A stretch of 64,000 bases of DNA from Rhodobacteraceae bacterium HLUCCO07 (GTDB lineage Bacteria; Pseudomonadota; Alphaproteobacteria; Rhodobacterales; Rhodobacteraceae). The position numbers were made by a program, and so were the translations under genes. The stretch spans positions 1 through 64,000 of the forward strand of contig LJSU01000028.1 in the NCBI GenBank assembly GCA_001314705.1, given 5' to 3'. This document shows positions 1-9,312 of the stretch, piece after piece (within the stretch, counting starts at the first letter, position 1; every line of letters starts with the position of its first letter). The notes under the pieces are model-generated. The model made no database searches. It saw nothing but the letters and a program-made list of their open reading frames with translations, and was not told the DNA's origin.

Positions 1-104
1 GCATCGCAACCAGATACGACAAGCTCGCCGTAAACTTCGCTTCTGCCGTGGCCATCGCTGCAACAATCATCTGGTGGACTTGATTGAGTCTCAACCCTAG
101 GCCG
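1..104 (+). mobile_element. 3' end of an IS5-type insertion sequence (partial)
   Basis: Reading from base 3, 26 codons end in TGA at 81-83 and give a peptide starting IATRYDKLA and ending ATIIWWT. This resembles the C-terminus of IS5/IS427-group transposases, which carry an ATRYDK-type motif near the end. The bases after the stop, TTGATTGAGTCTCAACCCTAG (about 80-100), look like a terminal inverted repeat with a CTAG-like junction. The rest of the element lies left of the window. The end falls within a few bases of the zapE stop codon (105-107), so zapE is not interrupted. The family is inferred from memory of the motif. Confidence 0.7.
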
Positions 105-1172
105 TCACGCGGCGGTCCAATCCTCGCTTTGCATCTCGCGCAGCCGGCTCGCCGTGCGCTCGAACTCGAAACTGCCCGTCCCCTCGACATAAAGCATCTC
201 GGGCTCGTCCGCCGCACTCGCAATGAGCCGCACACCGGCCTCGTAGAGCGCGTCGATCAGGGTAACGAAGCGCTTGGCCTCGTTGAAATTGCCGCGCCCA
301 AGCCGCGGAATCTCCTCGAGGATCAGAACCTTGACCTCTTCGGCCAGCGCCAGGTAATCGGCGGGGCCCAGCGCGCGCCCGCACAGGTCGTGGAAATTCA
401 CCCGCGCGATCCCGTTGTGAAAGCGCGGCACTTCGACCTCGCGCCCGTTCACCTGCAGGATCAGCGGCTCGCTGCGCCCGCCGGTGAAATCCTGCCAAAT
501 CTCCTCGATCGCCCGGCGTGCCGCCGCGTCGGCCGGAGTGAAATAGGTGGGCTGGCCCTGCAAACGGTCCTGCCGGTAATCCGTGGGGCTGGCCAGTTCG
601 CACACCTCCATGTTCACCTTGAGGAAATCTATGAACGGCAGGAAAAGCTGCCGGTTCAGCCCGTCCTTGTAAAGATCGTCCGGCACCCGGTTCGAGGTCG
701 TGACCACCGCCACCCCGGCCCCGATCAACGCCTCGAAGAGCCGCCCCACGATCATCGCATCGGTGATGTCGGTGATCTGCATCTCGTCGAAGGCCAGGCA
801 GCGCACCGAATCGATGACCGACTGCGCCGCGGGCTTCAGCGCGTCCTCGACACCCTGTTGGCGCGCCTCGTGCATCGCCGCGTGGATCTCCTGCATGAAG
901 GCATGAAAATGCACCCGTCGCGCCGGGATATCGCCCAGGCAATCGACAAAGAGATCCATCAGCATCGACTTGCCGCGCCCGACCCCGCCCCACATGTAAA
1001 GTCCGCGGATCGGCTCCGGCTTGGGGCGCCCGAACCAGCCGGTCCTGACCGGTTTGGCCAGCGCCGCGCGCACCCGCTCGAGCGACGGCAATACCGCTTC
1101 CTGCGCCGGGTCGGACCGGATCTGGCCTTGTGCCACCCTCGCCTGGTATTCGCTTGTCACATCGCGCGTCAT
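105..1172 (-). CDS. zapE: Cell division protein ZapE (AFG1-like ATPase)
   Basis: A 355-residue P-loop ATPase of the AFG1/ZapE family, which associates with the Z ring in bacteria. Walker A is GGVGRGKS (62-69) and Walker B is LAFDEMQ (125-131), followed by ITDITDAMIVGRLFEAL, typical of the family. The sensor-like segment VVTTSNRVPDDLYKDGLNR follows. Length and motifs fit a complete protein. Its stop codon abuts the end of the insertion sequence at the left edge, so any transcription leaving the element would run toward the 3' end of zapE as antisense. Confidence 0.9.
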   Translation of the reverse strand: MTRDVTSEYQARVAQGQIRSDPAQEAVLPSLERVRAALAKPVRTGWFGRPKPEPIRGLYMWGGVGRGKSMLMDLFVDCLGDIPARRVHFHAFMQEIHAAMHEARQQGVEDALKPAAQSVIDSVRCLAFDEMQITDITDAMIVGRLFEALIGAGVAVVTTSNRVPDDLYKDGLNRQLFLPFIDFLKVNMEVCELASPTDYRQDRLQGQPTYFTPADAAARRAIEEIWQDFTGGRSEPLILQVNGREVEVPRFHNGIARVNFHDLCGRALGPADYLALAEEVKVLILEEIPRLGRGNFNEAKRFVTLIDALYEAGVRLIASAADEPEMLYVEGTGSFEFERTASRLREMQSEDWTAA

Positions 1173-1267
1173 GCGCCACGTCTAACCCGGCTTTTCACCA
1201 AGGTATAGGCCCCGGAATGCTGCGCTCCCCCGCATATGCGGCGCCTGCCGTCCCGGTGGTGCAATGA

Positions 1268-1334
1268 GTATTTTCACCAAGAAAGAGCACCAGGCGCATG
1301 CCGATCCTCCCGGTCTCTTTCTTGGGAGAAATAC
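1268..1334. repeat. Inverted pair of the ATGAGTATTTT dispersed element
   Basis: The arm GTATTTTCACCAAGAAAGAG (1268-1287) is matched by CTCTTTCTTGGGAGAAATAC (1315-1334), its reverse complement with three mismatches over 20 bases. A hairpin with a 27-base loop is possible. The left arm belongs to a motif seen again at 41449-41471 and 45465-45487. Confidence 0.6.
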
Positions 1335-1432
1335 ACATGTCGCGGCCTTGTGCGTACGCAGGCGGTCGGGGAGGGGGCCGTTGCGTTAACCTCTCTGGCG
1401 GCCCGAGGACATGCCCGCGCAGGTCATACGCC

Positions 1433-1466
1433 TGGCAGCCGGGCAGCAGCCGGGAATCACCCCCCC
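1433..1466. repeat. Dispersed GGCAGCCGG repeat, degenerate copy A
   Basis: The core GGCAGCCGGGCAGCAGCCGG is followed by a TCACCCCCC run, and GTTAAC sites lie on both sides. Related copies lie at 9742-9784, 41541-41581 and 58831-58874. This copy lacks the upstream GGGGTGCAC arm that forms a hairpin in the other copies. Confidence 0.5.
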
Positions 1467-1564
1467 TTTTCCGGCCTTGCAGCGGTGTTAACCGTTCATG
1501 TTACCAGCCGAATTGACGCCATCCCCGGAAAGGCTAAAGTCACACCGCGATCAGGAGAGTCTAG

Positions 1565-2797
1565 ATGCCCAAATCCGCCCCCCTGATGACCCCCGTCCTT
1601 ATGGTGGGATGTGTCATCATATTGATTTCATTTGCCATTCGGGCGAGTTTCGGCGTCTTTCAAATTCCCATCGCCGAAGAATTCGGCTGGGCCCGGGCCG
1701 AGTTTTCCATGGCCATCGCCCTCCAGAACCTGTTCTGGGGCATCGGTCAGCCCATTTTCGGCGCCATTGCCGAGAAGATCGGCGACCGCAAGGCCATCAT
1801 CCTCGGCGCCCTCACCTATGCTTTGGGCCTTGTTCTGAGCGCTTTCGCGGTTTCGCCGACTGCCCATCAACTCTATGAAATCCTTGTCGGATTCGGCATC
1901 GCGGGTACCGGGTTCGGGGTCATCCTCGCGGTGGTGGGACGGGCCAGTTCCGATGCCAACCGCTCGATGTCGCTCGCGATTGCCACCGCTGCGGGATCGG
2001 CCGGGCAGGTGATCGGCGCCCCCACCGCCGAATGGCTTTTGACCTGGTTTCCCTGGCAAAGCGTTTTCCTGATCTTCGCCGCCACGATCCTCGCCGCCCT
2101 CATGGTCCTGCCGATGATGCGCGCGCCCCAACCCGCGAGCCGCGCCGAGTTGCAGGAGAGCATGGGGCAGATCCTTGGCAAGGCGTTCCGCGACCCGTCC
2201 TATACCCTTATTTTCCTGGGCTTTTTCTCCTGCGGCTATCAGCTCGCCTTCGTCACCGCGCATTTCCCCGCCTTCGTGACCGAGATGTGCGGCCCGATCG
2301 CGTCGGGCGGCATCCTGCACAACATGGGCATCACCACGACCTCGCGGCTGGGTGCCGCGGCCATCGCGCTTATCGGGCTGGCCAATATCGCAGGCACGCT
2401 CGTCGCCGGCTGGCTGGGCAACCGCTACTCGAAAAAATACCTTCTGGCAGGGATTTACACAGGCCGCACCCTCATTGCCGCCGCCTTCATCCTGACGCCG
2501 ATGACCCCTGCCACGGTCCTGCTGTTCTCGGTCACGATGGGCGCGCTCTGGCTCGCCACGGTGCCGCTCACCTCGGGGCTGATCGCCCATCTTTACGGGT
2601 TGCGTTACATGGGCACGCTTTACGGCATCGTCTTCTTTTCGCACCAGCTGGGCAGTTTCCTGGGCGTCTGGCTGGGCGGACGGATGTATGACATTTACGG
2701 CAGCTACACCGCCGTCTGGTGGGTCGGTGTCGGCGTCGGCGCGTTCTCGGCCATCGTCCACCTCCCGGTCAAGGAGCGCCGCCTCGTCCCGGCGTAA
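1565..2797 (+). CDS. MFS transporter
   Basis: A 410-residue major facilitator with about twelve hydrophobic segments spread over its length, consistent with two six-helix halves. The loop between helices 2 and 3 has AEKIGDRKAII, matching the MFS A-like motif (G-x-x-x-D-R-x). The start is supported by AGGAGAG eight bases upstream. Substrate is unknown. The N-terminal sequence FGVFQIPIAEEFGWARAEFS is reminiscent of monocarboxylate or OFA-type members, but this is only an impression. The gene is convergent with the ornithine-cyclodeaminase-like gene, with 24 bases between stop codons. Confidence 0.85.
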   Translation: MPKSAPLMTPVLMVGCVIILISFAIRASFGVFQIPIAEEFGWARAEFSMAIALQNLFWGIGQPIFGAIAEKIGDRKAIILGALTYALGLVLSAFAVSPTAHQLYEILVGFGIAGTGFGVILAVVGRASSDANRSMSLAIATAAGSAGQVIGAPTAEWLLTWFPWQSVFLIFAATILAALMVLPMMRAPQPASRAELQESMGQILGKAFRDPSYTLIFLGFFSCGYQLAFVTAHFPAFVTEMCGPIASGGILHNMGITTTSRLGAAAIALIGLANIAGTLVAGWLGNRYSKKYLLAGIYTGRTLIAAAFILTPMTPATVLLFSVTMGALWLATVPLTSGLIAHLYGLRYMGTLYGIVFFSHQLGSFLGVWLGGRMYDIYGSYTAVWWVGVGVGAFSAIVHLPVKERRLVPA

Positions 2798-2821
2798 CCC
2801 GCCAAAACGCGGCGCGGGGTG

Positions 2822-3736
2822 TCATCCCGCCCGCCATGCATCAAGGATATAGCGGCTCGTCATCAGGTCGAGATGCGCACCGCCGCCATTCTTGAAGAGC
2901 GTGATCTCGTCCTCCGAGGTGCGGGTGAATTTCTCCATCTCGTAATAATCGGCCACCAGGTCCGCGCGCCGGATCGCGCCGGATTCCAGCGGAATCCTGA
3001 TCTCGCCGATATGGCCGACCGTGGTGTCGAAACTGTCCACGAAGACCCGCGCGAGTTGCAGCGCGGCATCGTCCACCTCGCGCATGTCGGGGCGATAGGC
3101 GCCGATCAGGTCGATATGCTGACCGGGGCGGAACCACTCACCGCGAAGCAGGGGGTCGGTCGACATCGTGGCCGATGTCACGATATCGGCCTCGGCAACC
3201 GCGGCCTCCAGATCGTCGGCCACCCGCATCCCGGGATACTCGGCGGCCATCTTCTCGGCATTTTCCCGGGTTCGGTTCCAGACGGTGAATTCGGCCCCGG
3301 GAAAGCCCGCGCCGTAGGCTTCGCGCAGTGACCGGCCCACCGTGCCTGCCCCCACGATAAGCACCTTTCGGCTGTCCTTGCGCGCCAGTTTCGTCGCGGC
3401 GAGAAGGCTGTCGCCCGCGGTCTTCCACTTGGTCACGAGGTGGAAATCCACGATCGCCTCGAACCGCCCGTCGGCATCGTTGTAAAGGTTCACCGCGCCG
3501 CCGATCATCGGCTTGCCCTTGACCGGATTGCCCGGAAAGATCGTGGCGCTTTTCACCGCGATCCCCATCCCGTCGATCCATGCTGCCCGGCTCAAAAGCG
3601 TGTCGGGATCACGATAGAGAAACGTATCCCCGATCTCGGCCTTGGGCCGCTTGTGCCCCTCCTCGAAGGCCCGGGTCAGCCCCACCCAATCGAGCAGTTT
3701 CTCGCCCTCAACAAAAGGGATCATCGTCACGTCCAT
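2822..3736 (-). CDS. Ornithine cyclodeaminase / mu-crystallin family protein
   Basis: A 304-residue protein of the OCD/mu-crystallin family of NAD(P)-binding enzymes, which includes ornithine cyclodeaminase, alanine dehydrogenase and ketimine reductases. The Rossmann motif VLIVGAGTVG is at 126-134. The substrate-binding half includes AVKSATIFPGNP (60-71). The later segment DIVTSATMSTDPLL is typical of the family. The actual reaction cannot be fixed from sequence alone. It lies 63 bases downstream of the EamA transporter on the same strand, so the two may share a transcript and a substrate. Confidence 0.82.
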   Translation of the reverse strand: MDVTMIPFVEGEKLLDWVGLTRAFEEGHKRPKAEIGDTFLYRDPDTLLSRAAWIDGMGIAVKSATIFPGNPVKGKPMIGGAVNLYNDADGRFEAIVDFHLVTKWKTAGDSLLAATKLARKDSRKVLIVGAGTVGRSLREAYGAGFPGAEFTVWNRTRENAEKMAAEYPGMRVADDLEAAVAEADIVTSATMSTDPLLRGEWFRPGQHIDLIGAYRPDMREVDDAALQLARVFVDSFDTTVGHIGEIRIPLESGAIRRADLVADYYEMEKFTRTSEDEITLFKNGGGAHLDLMTSRYILDAWRAG

Positions 3737-3799
3737 CGGCTCGCTCCCATTCCTGTTTCATCCAGACTAACGACCGGCACCGTGAGGTCAAACCCCTGC

Positions 3800-4768
3800 T
3801 CAGCGGCGGTATTTCGGCCCCTTGGTGGCCATGTCATCGTCGGATTCGGCCTCGCGCCACAGCAGGAACAGGCCCGAGCCCACGATCATCGCGATCCCCA
3901 GCCACGCGCTTGGTGCGGGCCATTCGCCAAAGATCGTCAGACCCCAGATCACCGCCATCGGCATGGCCACGTATTCGAACGGCGCGACAAAGGCCGCCTC
4001 GCTCATCCGGTAGGCTTGCGAGATGAAATAGCCGCCCGCCACGCTGGTCAGGCCAATTACCGTCAAAACCGCGTAATCCTCCACCGCAGGCACGCCCCAG
4101 GCGCGGGTGAGGAACTCCAGCGAGGGGTCGGCACTTCCCGCAAACCGCCCGTCACCGATGGCCAGGCCGAACGCCGCGCTGGTCACGATGAAGGTGAACT
4201 GGATATAGAATGCCATCGTCGCCGCGCTCTCGGTCGCGCCGATCTTGCGCGTGAGCGTGTGCAGCGTGGCATAAAGGATCGCCGCGAGAATCGGCAGGAG
4301 CGAAGCCAGTTGAAACGCCGAAGTGCCGGGCTTGACGATCACCATCACCCCCGCGAAGCCAAGGAAAACCGCCGTCCAGCGGCGCGGCCCCACATGCTCG
4401 CCCAGGAAGATCACCGAGAACACCGTGATGACCAGCGGCGAAATGAAGAAGATCGCCACGGCATCGGCAATCGGCAAGGCCGCCAGCCCAAGGAAAAACG
4501 ACATGTTGGCCAGAACCACGCAAAGCCCGCGGATCAGGTGAATACCCGGGCGCCTGGTCTTCATCACCCGCCAGCCCCCGCTCAGCGGCATGATCACAAG
4601 CAGGAACACCACCGTCCCGATCAGCGACCGGATCAACACCACCTGGTGCAGCGCATAGTCGCCCGACAGGAACTTGATTCCCACATCGTTGACCGAAAAG
4701 CACATCACGGCAAAGGCCGCGCAAAGCGCACCGATCAGGTTGCCCCGTTTCATCGCAGCGGTTGCCAT
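3800..4768 (-). CDS. EamA/DMT-family transporter
   Basis: A 322-residue drug/metabolite transporter with ten predicted hydrophobic helices in two EamA repeats (first from residue 10, second from about 170). The N-terminal segment CAAFAVMCFSVNDVGIKFLSG is characteristic. Such proteins export amino acids or metabolites across the inner membrane; substrate is unknown. A GAGGGAA sequence precedes the ATG. The start lies 16 bases after the stop of the YaiI gene, indicating co-transcription with yaiI, sthA and fghA. Confidence 0.87.
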   Translation of the reverse strand: MATAAMKRGNLIGALCAAFAVMCFSVNDVGIKFLSGDYALHQVVLIRSLIGTVVFLLVIMPLSGGWRVMKTRRPGIHLIRGLCVVLANMSFFLGLAALPIADAVAIFFISPLVITVFSVIFLGEHVGPRRWTAVFLGFAGVMVIVKPGTSAFQLASLLPILAAILYATLHTLTRKIGATESAATMAFYIQFTFIVTSAAFGLAIGDGRFAGSADPSLEFLTRAWGVPAVEDYAVLTVIGLTSVAGGYFISQAYRMSEAAFVAPFEYVAMPMAVIWGLTIFGEWPAPSAWLGIAMIVGSGLFLLWREAESDDDMATKGPKYRR

Positions 4769-4784
4769 GGATTCCCTCTCGCGG

Positions 4785-5231
4785 TCAGCCCCGCGACAAT
4801 GCCCGCAGGGTCGTTTCCAACGCGTCGAGAAAACGCGACCTGTCGGCCTTTGTAAACCCTTTGCCGCCGCCCTGGCGAAACGGATCCGCGGCGCGCAGAT
4901 CGCTCATCAGGTCGCGCATCGCCAGCGCCTCGCGCACATTGGCCTGGGTCAGCCGCTCGCCATTGTGCTTGAGCACCACGGCCCCCGCCTCGACGCATTT
5001 CGCGGCCAGGGGAATGTCGCCGGTGATCACCACGTCGCCCGGCCCGGCGCGCTCGGCGATCCACATATCGGCAATATCCGGCCCCTCGGGCACGATCACC
5101 GTTTCGACCAGCGGGTTCTGCGACGGCCGCAAGCCGCCGTTCGACACGATGAACATGCGCAGCCCGTGACGGGTTGCCACCTTCTCCACCTCGGCCTTGA
5201 CCGGGCAGGCATCGGCATCGACATAGATCAC
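4785..5231 (-). CDS. YaiI/YqxD family protein (DUF188)
   Basis: A 148-residue member of the conserved YaiI/YqxD family, a PIN-like fold of uncertain function. The N-terminus [18 protein letters not shown] is the family signature, and [19 protein letters not shown] is the second conserved block. The start is GTG (5229-5231), chosen because the signature begins at residue 2; it overlaps the sthA stop by 4 bases (GTGA), so translation is probably coupled. Confidence 0.88.
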   Translation of the reverse strand: MIYVDADACPVKAEVEKVATRHGLRMFIVSNGGLRPSQNPLVETVIVPEGPDIADMWIAERAGPGDVVITGDIPLAAKCVEAGAVVLKHNGERLTQANVREALAMRDLMSDLRAADPFRQGGGKGFTKADRSRFLDALETTLRALSRG

Positions 5232-6661
5232 GCGCCCTTGCCCGCATTGTTTTTCTTCACCTTGTATTCCTCAGGGATAGGCATCCGGTTGAACGCGTCG
5301 AGCCCGGCGATCTTGTAGGCTTCGGCGAGGGTCGGATAGTTGAACGTGTTCTGCACGAAATAGTCCACCGTGCCCTTGAGGTTGAGAACAGCCTGCGCGA
5401 TGTGGATCAACTCGGTTGCGCCTTCGCCCACGATCTGCACCCCCAGAACCCGCCGGGTTTTCAGGGAAAACAGCATCTTGAGCATACCGTGTTCCAGCCC
5501 CATGATATGGCCGCGGCTGGTCTCGCGAAACCGCGCGATGCCGACCTCGTAGGGAATGCCCCGCTCCTGCATCTCTTCTTCCGACATGCCGCAGGTCGAG
5601 ATTTCGGGCACAGAATAGATGCCGTAAGGAAACCACGGGCTTTCGGGAAGCGTCGGTGTGTCGAGCGCATGGCACGCCGCCACCCGTCCCTGCTGAAGCG
5701 AGGTCGAGGCGAGGCTGGGATGCCCGATCACGTCCCCTGCGGCATAGATATGCGGCACGACGGTCTGATAGGTCTTGCGATCCACTTCGAGCCGCCCGCG
5801 ATGGTCGGTCTCAACCCCCACCACGTCGAGGCCAAGCCGGTTCGTCGCCCCCATCCGCCCGGCCGCGAAGAGAAGCATTTCGGCGCGCACGTGGCGCCCG
5901 TTTTCAAGCGTGACCTCGACATGTTCGCCCGCATCCTCGATCGTTCCGATCGGCGATCCAAGCCGCAGATCGACCCCGTTCTCGCGGATCTGGTGGGTGA
6001 AATCCTCGATCAGCCGCTTGTCGATGAAATCGAGGAACGTGTCGCGTGGCTCGATCAGGGTCACGCGCACGTCGAGGGCTGCGAACATCGTGGCATATTC
6101 CACCCCGATCACCCCGGCCCCCACGACGACAAGGCTGCGCGGGATCTTGGCCAGTTCAAGAAATTCGTCGCTGTCGAGCACGCTGCGCCCGTTGAACGGC
6201 ACGTTCTCGGGCCGAAAGGTTCTGGTGCCGGTCGCGATCAGGAACTTGTCGGCCGTCAGCCGCCGCACCTCGCCCGCCTCGGTCGCGACTTCGATTTCAT
6301 GCGCGCCGACGAACCGTGCGAACCCGTTGAGCACATCGACATGGTTGCGGTTGAACTGGTGCTCCAGCACATCCACCTCGTGATCGAGCGTCATGTGCAG
6401 CCGCGCCTTGAGATCGCCCGCCCCGATATCCTCCTTCACACGATAGGACCGCCCGTAAAAGCTCCGTTCGCGCCAGCCCGACAGGTTCAGAACCGTCTCG
6501 CGCAGGGTCTTCGACGGGATCGTGCCGGTATGCACCGACACGCCGCCCAAGCGGTCCTTGCGATCGACGACCAGCACCCGGCGTTTCAGTTTTCCAGCCT
6601 GGATGGCCGCCGCACGGCCCGCCGGACCCGAACCGATGATGATCAGGTCATAATCGCGCAT
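5228..6661 (-). CDS. sthA: Soluble (Si-specific) NAD(P)+ transhydrogenase
   Basis: A 477-residue flavoprotein of the pyridine nucleotide-disulfide oxidoreductase fold. SthA transfers hydride between NADPH and NAD+ in the cytosol. The FAD motif GSGPAG is at 10-15. In place of the redox-active CxxxxC of lipoamide dehydrogenases it has [13 protein letters not shown] (39-51), with neither cysteine, which is what separates transhydrogenases from disulfide reductases. A second Rossmann motif, [13 protein letters not shown], and the C-terminal [13 protein letters not shown] match SthA. ATG codons at 6673 and 6688 are also in frame; 6661 is preferred because the FAD motif then sits at the usual distance. 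It starts one base after fghA ends. Confidence 0.9.
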   Translation of the reverse strand: MRDYDLIIIGSGPAGRAAAIQAGKLKRRVLVVDRKDRLGGVSVHTGTIPSKTLRETVLNLSGWRERSFYGRSYRVKEDIGAGDLKARLHMTLDHEVDVLEHQFNRNHVDVLNGFARFVGAHEIEVATEAGEVRRLTADKFLIATGTRTFRPENVPFNGRSVLDSDEFLELAKIPRSLVVVGAGVIGVEYATMFAALDVRVTLIEPRDTFLDFIDKRLIEDFTHQIRENGVDLRLGSPIGTIEDAGEHVEVTLENGRHVRAEMLLFAAGRMGATNRLGLDVVGVETDHRGRLEVDRKTYQTVVPHIYAAGDVIGHPSLASTSLQQGRVAACHALDTPTLPESPWFPYGIYSVPEISTCGMSEEEMQERGIPYEVGIARFRETSRGHIMGLEHGMLKMLFSLKTRRVLGVQIVGEGATELIHIAQAVLNLKGTVDYFVQNTFNYPTLAEAYKIAGLDAFNRMPIPEEYKVKKNNAGKGA

Positions 6662-6662
6662 C

Positions 6663-7496
6663 TCACCGCGCATAAAGCGCCTCGGCATGGAAGGTCACGT
6701 GATCCTCCATGAAGGAAGAGACGAAGAAATAGCTGTGATCATATCCCGGTTGCAGCCGCATCACCGCCTGCTGGCGCCGTTCGGCCACCGCCTGTGCCAG
6801 GGCTTCGGGCTGCAAAAGGTCGATGAACTGGTCATCCGTGCCGGTGTCGATCAGCATCGGACCGTCGAACCCGTGCTCGCGCATCATCAGCGTCGCGTCA
6901 TGGCGACGCCAATGGCCCTCGTCCGTGCCCAGATAGGCGCTGAGCTGCTTGCGGCCCCAGTCGCTGGCCGTGGGATGCGCGATTGGCGCGAAACCCGACA
7001 CCGAGCGGAACCGCCCCGGCAGACCCATCGCCAGCGTGAGCGCGCCATGCCCGCCCATCGAATGGCCGGTGATCGCCTGCCGCTCCATGTCGAGCGCGAA
7101 ATTGTCGCCCAGAAGCTGCGGCAATTCCTCGGCCACGTAATCCCACATCCGGTAATGCGGCGCCCACGGGCTTTCGGTCGCGTTCACGTAGAACCCCGCC
7201 CCCATGCCGAGGTCGTAGCTTTCGTCATCGGCCACCCCCTCGCCCCGCGGACTGGTGTCGGGAAAGACCAGCGCGATGCCCTGTTCGGCGGCCCATCCCT
7301 GTGCCCCGGCCTTCACCATCGCGTTCTCATGGGTGCAGGTCAGGCCCGAAAGATACCACAGCACCGGCACCGGCCCGTCCTGTGCCTCCTCCGGCAGGAA
7401 AAGGCCAAAGGTCATCGGGCAACCACAGGCCTCGGACCCGTGGGTATAGACTCCTTGCGTGCCGCCAAAGCACCTGTTTTCCGAAATCGTTTCCAT
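6663..7496 (-). CDS. fghA: S-formylglutathione hydrolase
   Basis: A 277-residue alpha/beta hydrolase that cleaves S-formylglutathione to glutathione and formate, the second step of glutathione-dependent formaldehyde oxidation. The nucleophile elbow GHSMGG has Ser146. YLSGLTCTHENAM (48-60) and PDTSPRGEGVADD (79-91) are signatures of the FghA/esterase D family, and the late GYDHSYFF carries the catalytic His. GGGAG precedes the ATG. No glutathione-dependent formaldehyde dehydrogenase is adjacent. It is followed directly by sthA, suggesting a link between formaldehyde oxidation and NAD(P)H balance. Confidence 0.93.
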   Translation of the reverse strand: METISENRCFGGTQGVYTHGSEACGCPMTFGLFLPEEAQDGPVPVLWYLSGLTCTHENAMVKAGAQGWAAEQGIALVFPDTSPRGEGVADDESYDLGMGAGFYVNATESPWAPHYRMWDYVAEELPQLLGDNFALDMERQAITGHSMGGHGALTLAMGLPGRFRSVSGFAPIAHPTASDWGRKQLSAYLGTDEGHWRRHDATLMMREHGFDGPMLIDTGTDDQFIDLLQPEALAQAVAERRQQAVMRLQPGYDHSYFFVSSFMEDHVTFHAEALYAR

Positions 7497-7543
7497 CTTG
7501 CTCTCCCGTCCTGTTCAGGCTCGCGTCCGGCCGGGGGCCGGGC

Positions 7544-8227
7544 TCACCTATCCATGAATGTCGCTATTTCCGACAGTTGCTTTTTCCTCAGCGCCTTCTC
7601 CGGCACGGTTGCGTCATCCGCCGGATGCCCGACCGCCACGATCATGACCGGCTTTTCATGCGCGGGCCGGTCGCAGATGTCGGTCAGGAATTTCATCGGG
7701 TTGGGCGTATGCGTCAGCGCGGCAAGCCCCGCCCGGTGCAAGGCCGCGATCAGGAACCCGCTGGCGATGCCCACGCTTTCGGGAACATAGTAGTGCTTGA
7801 ACCTCGTGCCATCCGGCCGCTCGCCCCAGCGCTGGGCGAACACCACGATCAACCACGGCGCCAGCTCAAGATGCGGTTTCGACACCCCTGTTCCGATGGG
7901 TTCTAGCGCGGCAAGCCATTCGTCGCCCGCGCCGCCGGCGTAGAACCGTGCCTCTTCTTCCTCCGCCGCCGTGCGGATTTTCGCCTTCACCCCCGGATCG
8001 GCAATCGCCACGAAATGCCACGGCTGATGGTTCGCCCCGCTCGGGGCCAGCCCGGCGGTCGCGATGCAATCCTCGATCACCGACCGCGCCACCGGCCGGG
8101 TCGAGAAATCGCGGATCGTGTGGCGCCGGGCCATCTCGGCCCGGAACGCCCCGGCCCGCGCGGCAATCTCGTCATCGGGGCGATCCACCCAATCGGGCAG
8201 CGGCAGCGGTCTGTAGTCCTCGGCCAT
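7544..8227 (-). CDS. Nitroreductase family protein
   Basis: A 227-residue FMN-dependent nitroreductase-fold protein. RRHTIRDFSTRPV near residue 34 is the FMN phosphate-binding start of the family, and APSGANHQPWHFVAI follows. The C-terminal part ends in an IVAVGHPADDATVP block as in related proteins. GAGGAGG eight bases upstream fixes the start. Physiological substrate is unknown; the overall pattern resembles the BluB/iodotyrosine-deiodinase branch more than NfsB, but that is only an impression. It lies 13 bases downstream of the AEC transporter. Confidence 0.82.
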   Translation of the reverse strand: MAEDYRPLPLPDWVDRPDDEIAARAGAFRAEMARRHTIRDFSTRPVARSVIEDCIATAGLAPSGANHQPWHFVAIADPGVKAKIRTAAEEEEARFYAGGAGDEWLAALEPIGTGVSKPHLELAPWLIVVFAQRWGERPDGTRFKHYYVPESVGIASGFLIAALHRAGLAALTHTPNPMKFLTDICDRPAHEKPVMIVAVGHPADDATVPEKALRKKQLSEIATFMDR

Positions 8228-8240
8228 TGCGGGCCTCCTC

Positions 8241-9173
8241 TCAGTATAGCTGCATCACCCATGCCATGATCGCCGACACGGTCAAGACGCTGAACGCGGT
8301 CGAAAACAGGATCGACGCCGACACCCGGTGCGGCGCGACCCCGTAATGCTGGGCCAGGATGAAAATGTTGCCCGCGACCGGCAGCGACGCACAGGCAATC
8401 ATCACCGCCGCCGGATAGGGATCGAGCGGAAAGAGAAAGAGGGCCGAAAACGCGATGATAGCCGGGTGCAGCACCAGCTTGGCAAAGCTGAGCCAGCCCG
8501 CAACCACCATCCGCTCGGCCGACTTGCTGGCCAGCGACGCCCCGATCGCAAAGAGTGCCCCCGGCGTCGCTGCCGCGCCCAGAATGGTCACGAACTCCTC
8601 CAGCGGGGTCGGGATCGGTATGTCCAGCCCCGCCCATGTCAGCCCCAGAACGATCGACATGATCATCGGATTCTTGAGCAGCCCAAGCCCCACCGTGCGC
8701 AGGATTCCCAGCCGCATCCGCCCGTCGCGCCCCCCGGTGATCAGGATCACGACAAGCGAGCCGAACACGATCAGGTCCATCGAGAGGACAAGCATCACCG
8801 GCCCGATCGCCTCTTGCCCCATCAAGAGCGCAAGCATCGGCACACCCAGGAACCCGACATTGCCGATCACCGCGCATTGCGCCTCGATCGACGCCTCTTC
8901 GAGGCCCCGCCCGCGCAGGAACGCCACCGCCATCGCGATTCCGTAGACGAATCCGCTTCCCCACAGGTAAGCCGCGATGAACCGCCAGTCGATCAGCTCC
9001 GACAGGCTCAGGTTGGCCGAGAACCGGAACAGCATCGCCGACAGTGCGAAATAGAACACGAACTTGGTCAGGTAGGCGGTCGCTTCTTCCGTGAAAAACC
9101 GTGTTTTCCCGGCGCCATAGCCCACACCGATCAGCGCAAAGAACGGCAGGGTCTTTAGGAAGATGTCGAGCAT
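8241..9173 (-). CDS. AEC family (auxin efflux carrier-like) transporter
   Basis: A 310-residue membrane protein with about ten hydrophobic helices, of the AEC family that exports small organic acids or anions. The start MLDIFLKTLPFFALIGVGYG is typical; an upstream in-frame ATG at 9227 would add 18 polar residues unlike the family. Conserved ECA-type segments include AVIGNVGFLGVPM and the C-terminal ACASLPVAGNIFILAQHYG. Substrate unknown. It heads a tight leftward run with the nitroreductase. Confidence 0.83.
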   Translation of the reverse strand: MLDIFLKTLPFFALIGVGYGAGKTRFFTEEATAYLTKFVFYFALSAMLFRFSANLSLSELIDWRFIAAYLWGSGFVYGIAMAVAFLRGRGLEEASIEAQCAVIGNVGFLGVPMLALLMGQEAIGPVMLVLSMDLIVFGSLVVILITGGRDGRMRLGILRTVGLGLLKNPMIMSIVLGLTWAGLDIPIPTPLEEFVTILGAAATPGALFAIGASLASKSAERMVVAGWLSFAKLVLHPAIIAFSALFLFPLDPYPAAVMIACASLPVAGNIFILAQHYGVAPHRVSASILFSTAFSVLTVSAIMAWVMQLY

Positions 9174-9312
9174 GAAGGCCGTCCCGTGGCATTGTTGCGC
9201 TTGATCCGCGTGGATGGGCCTTAGCAAGTATTCGCGGGCTGCCCAAGGCCCTGTCTGGCCATGTTCGCGCAGGTGGCGGACATGCCAGGGCGTTTCGTGG
9301 GAAACGCCCGCT

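Larger units (their letters stand above)
1173..1564. other. Intergenic region with repeats (zapE / MFS)
   Basis: This 392-base stretch has no convincing gene. It separates the divergently transcribed zapE and MFS genes and must hold both promoters. It contains an imperfect inverted repeat (1268-1287 with 1315-1334) built from the dispersed ATGAGTATTTT element, and a degenerate copy of the GGCAGCCGG repeat (1433-1466) flanked by two GTTAAC sites (1385-1390 and 1487-1492). A Shine-Dalgarno AGGAGAG (about 1553-1559) precedes the MFS start. Confidence 0.6.

Noticed and set aside
1236-1586. 116-codon frame in the zapE-MFS gap, including MSIF-type readings of the repeat
   Set aside because: The frame runs through two repeat elements and into the MFS gene; the same short reading recurs at each repeat copy without a common downstream protein.
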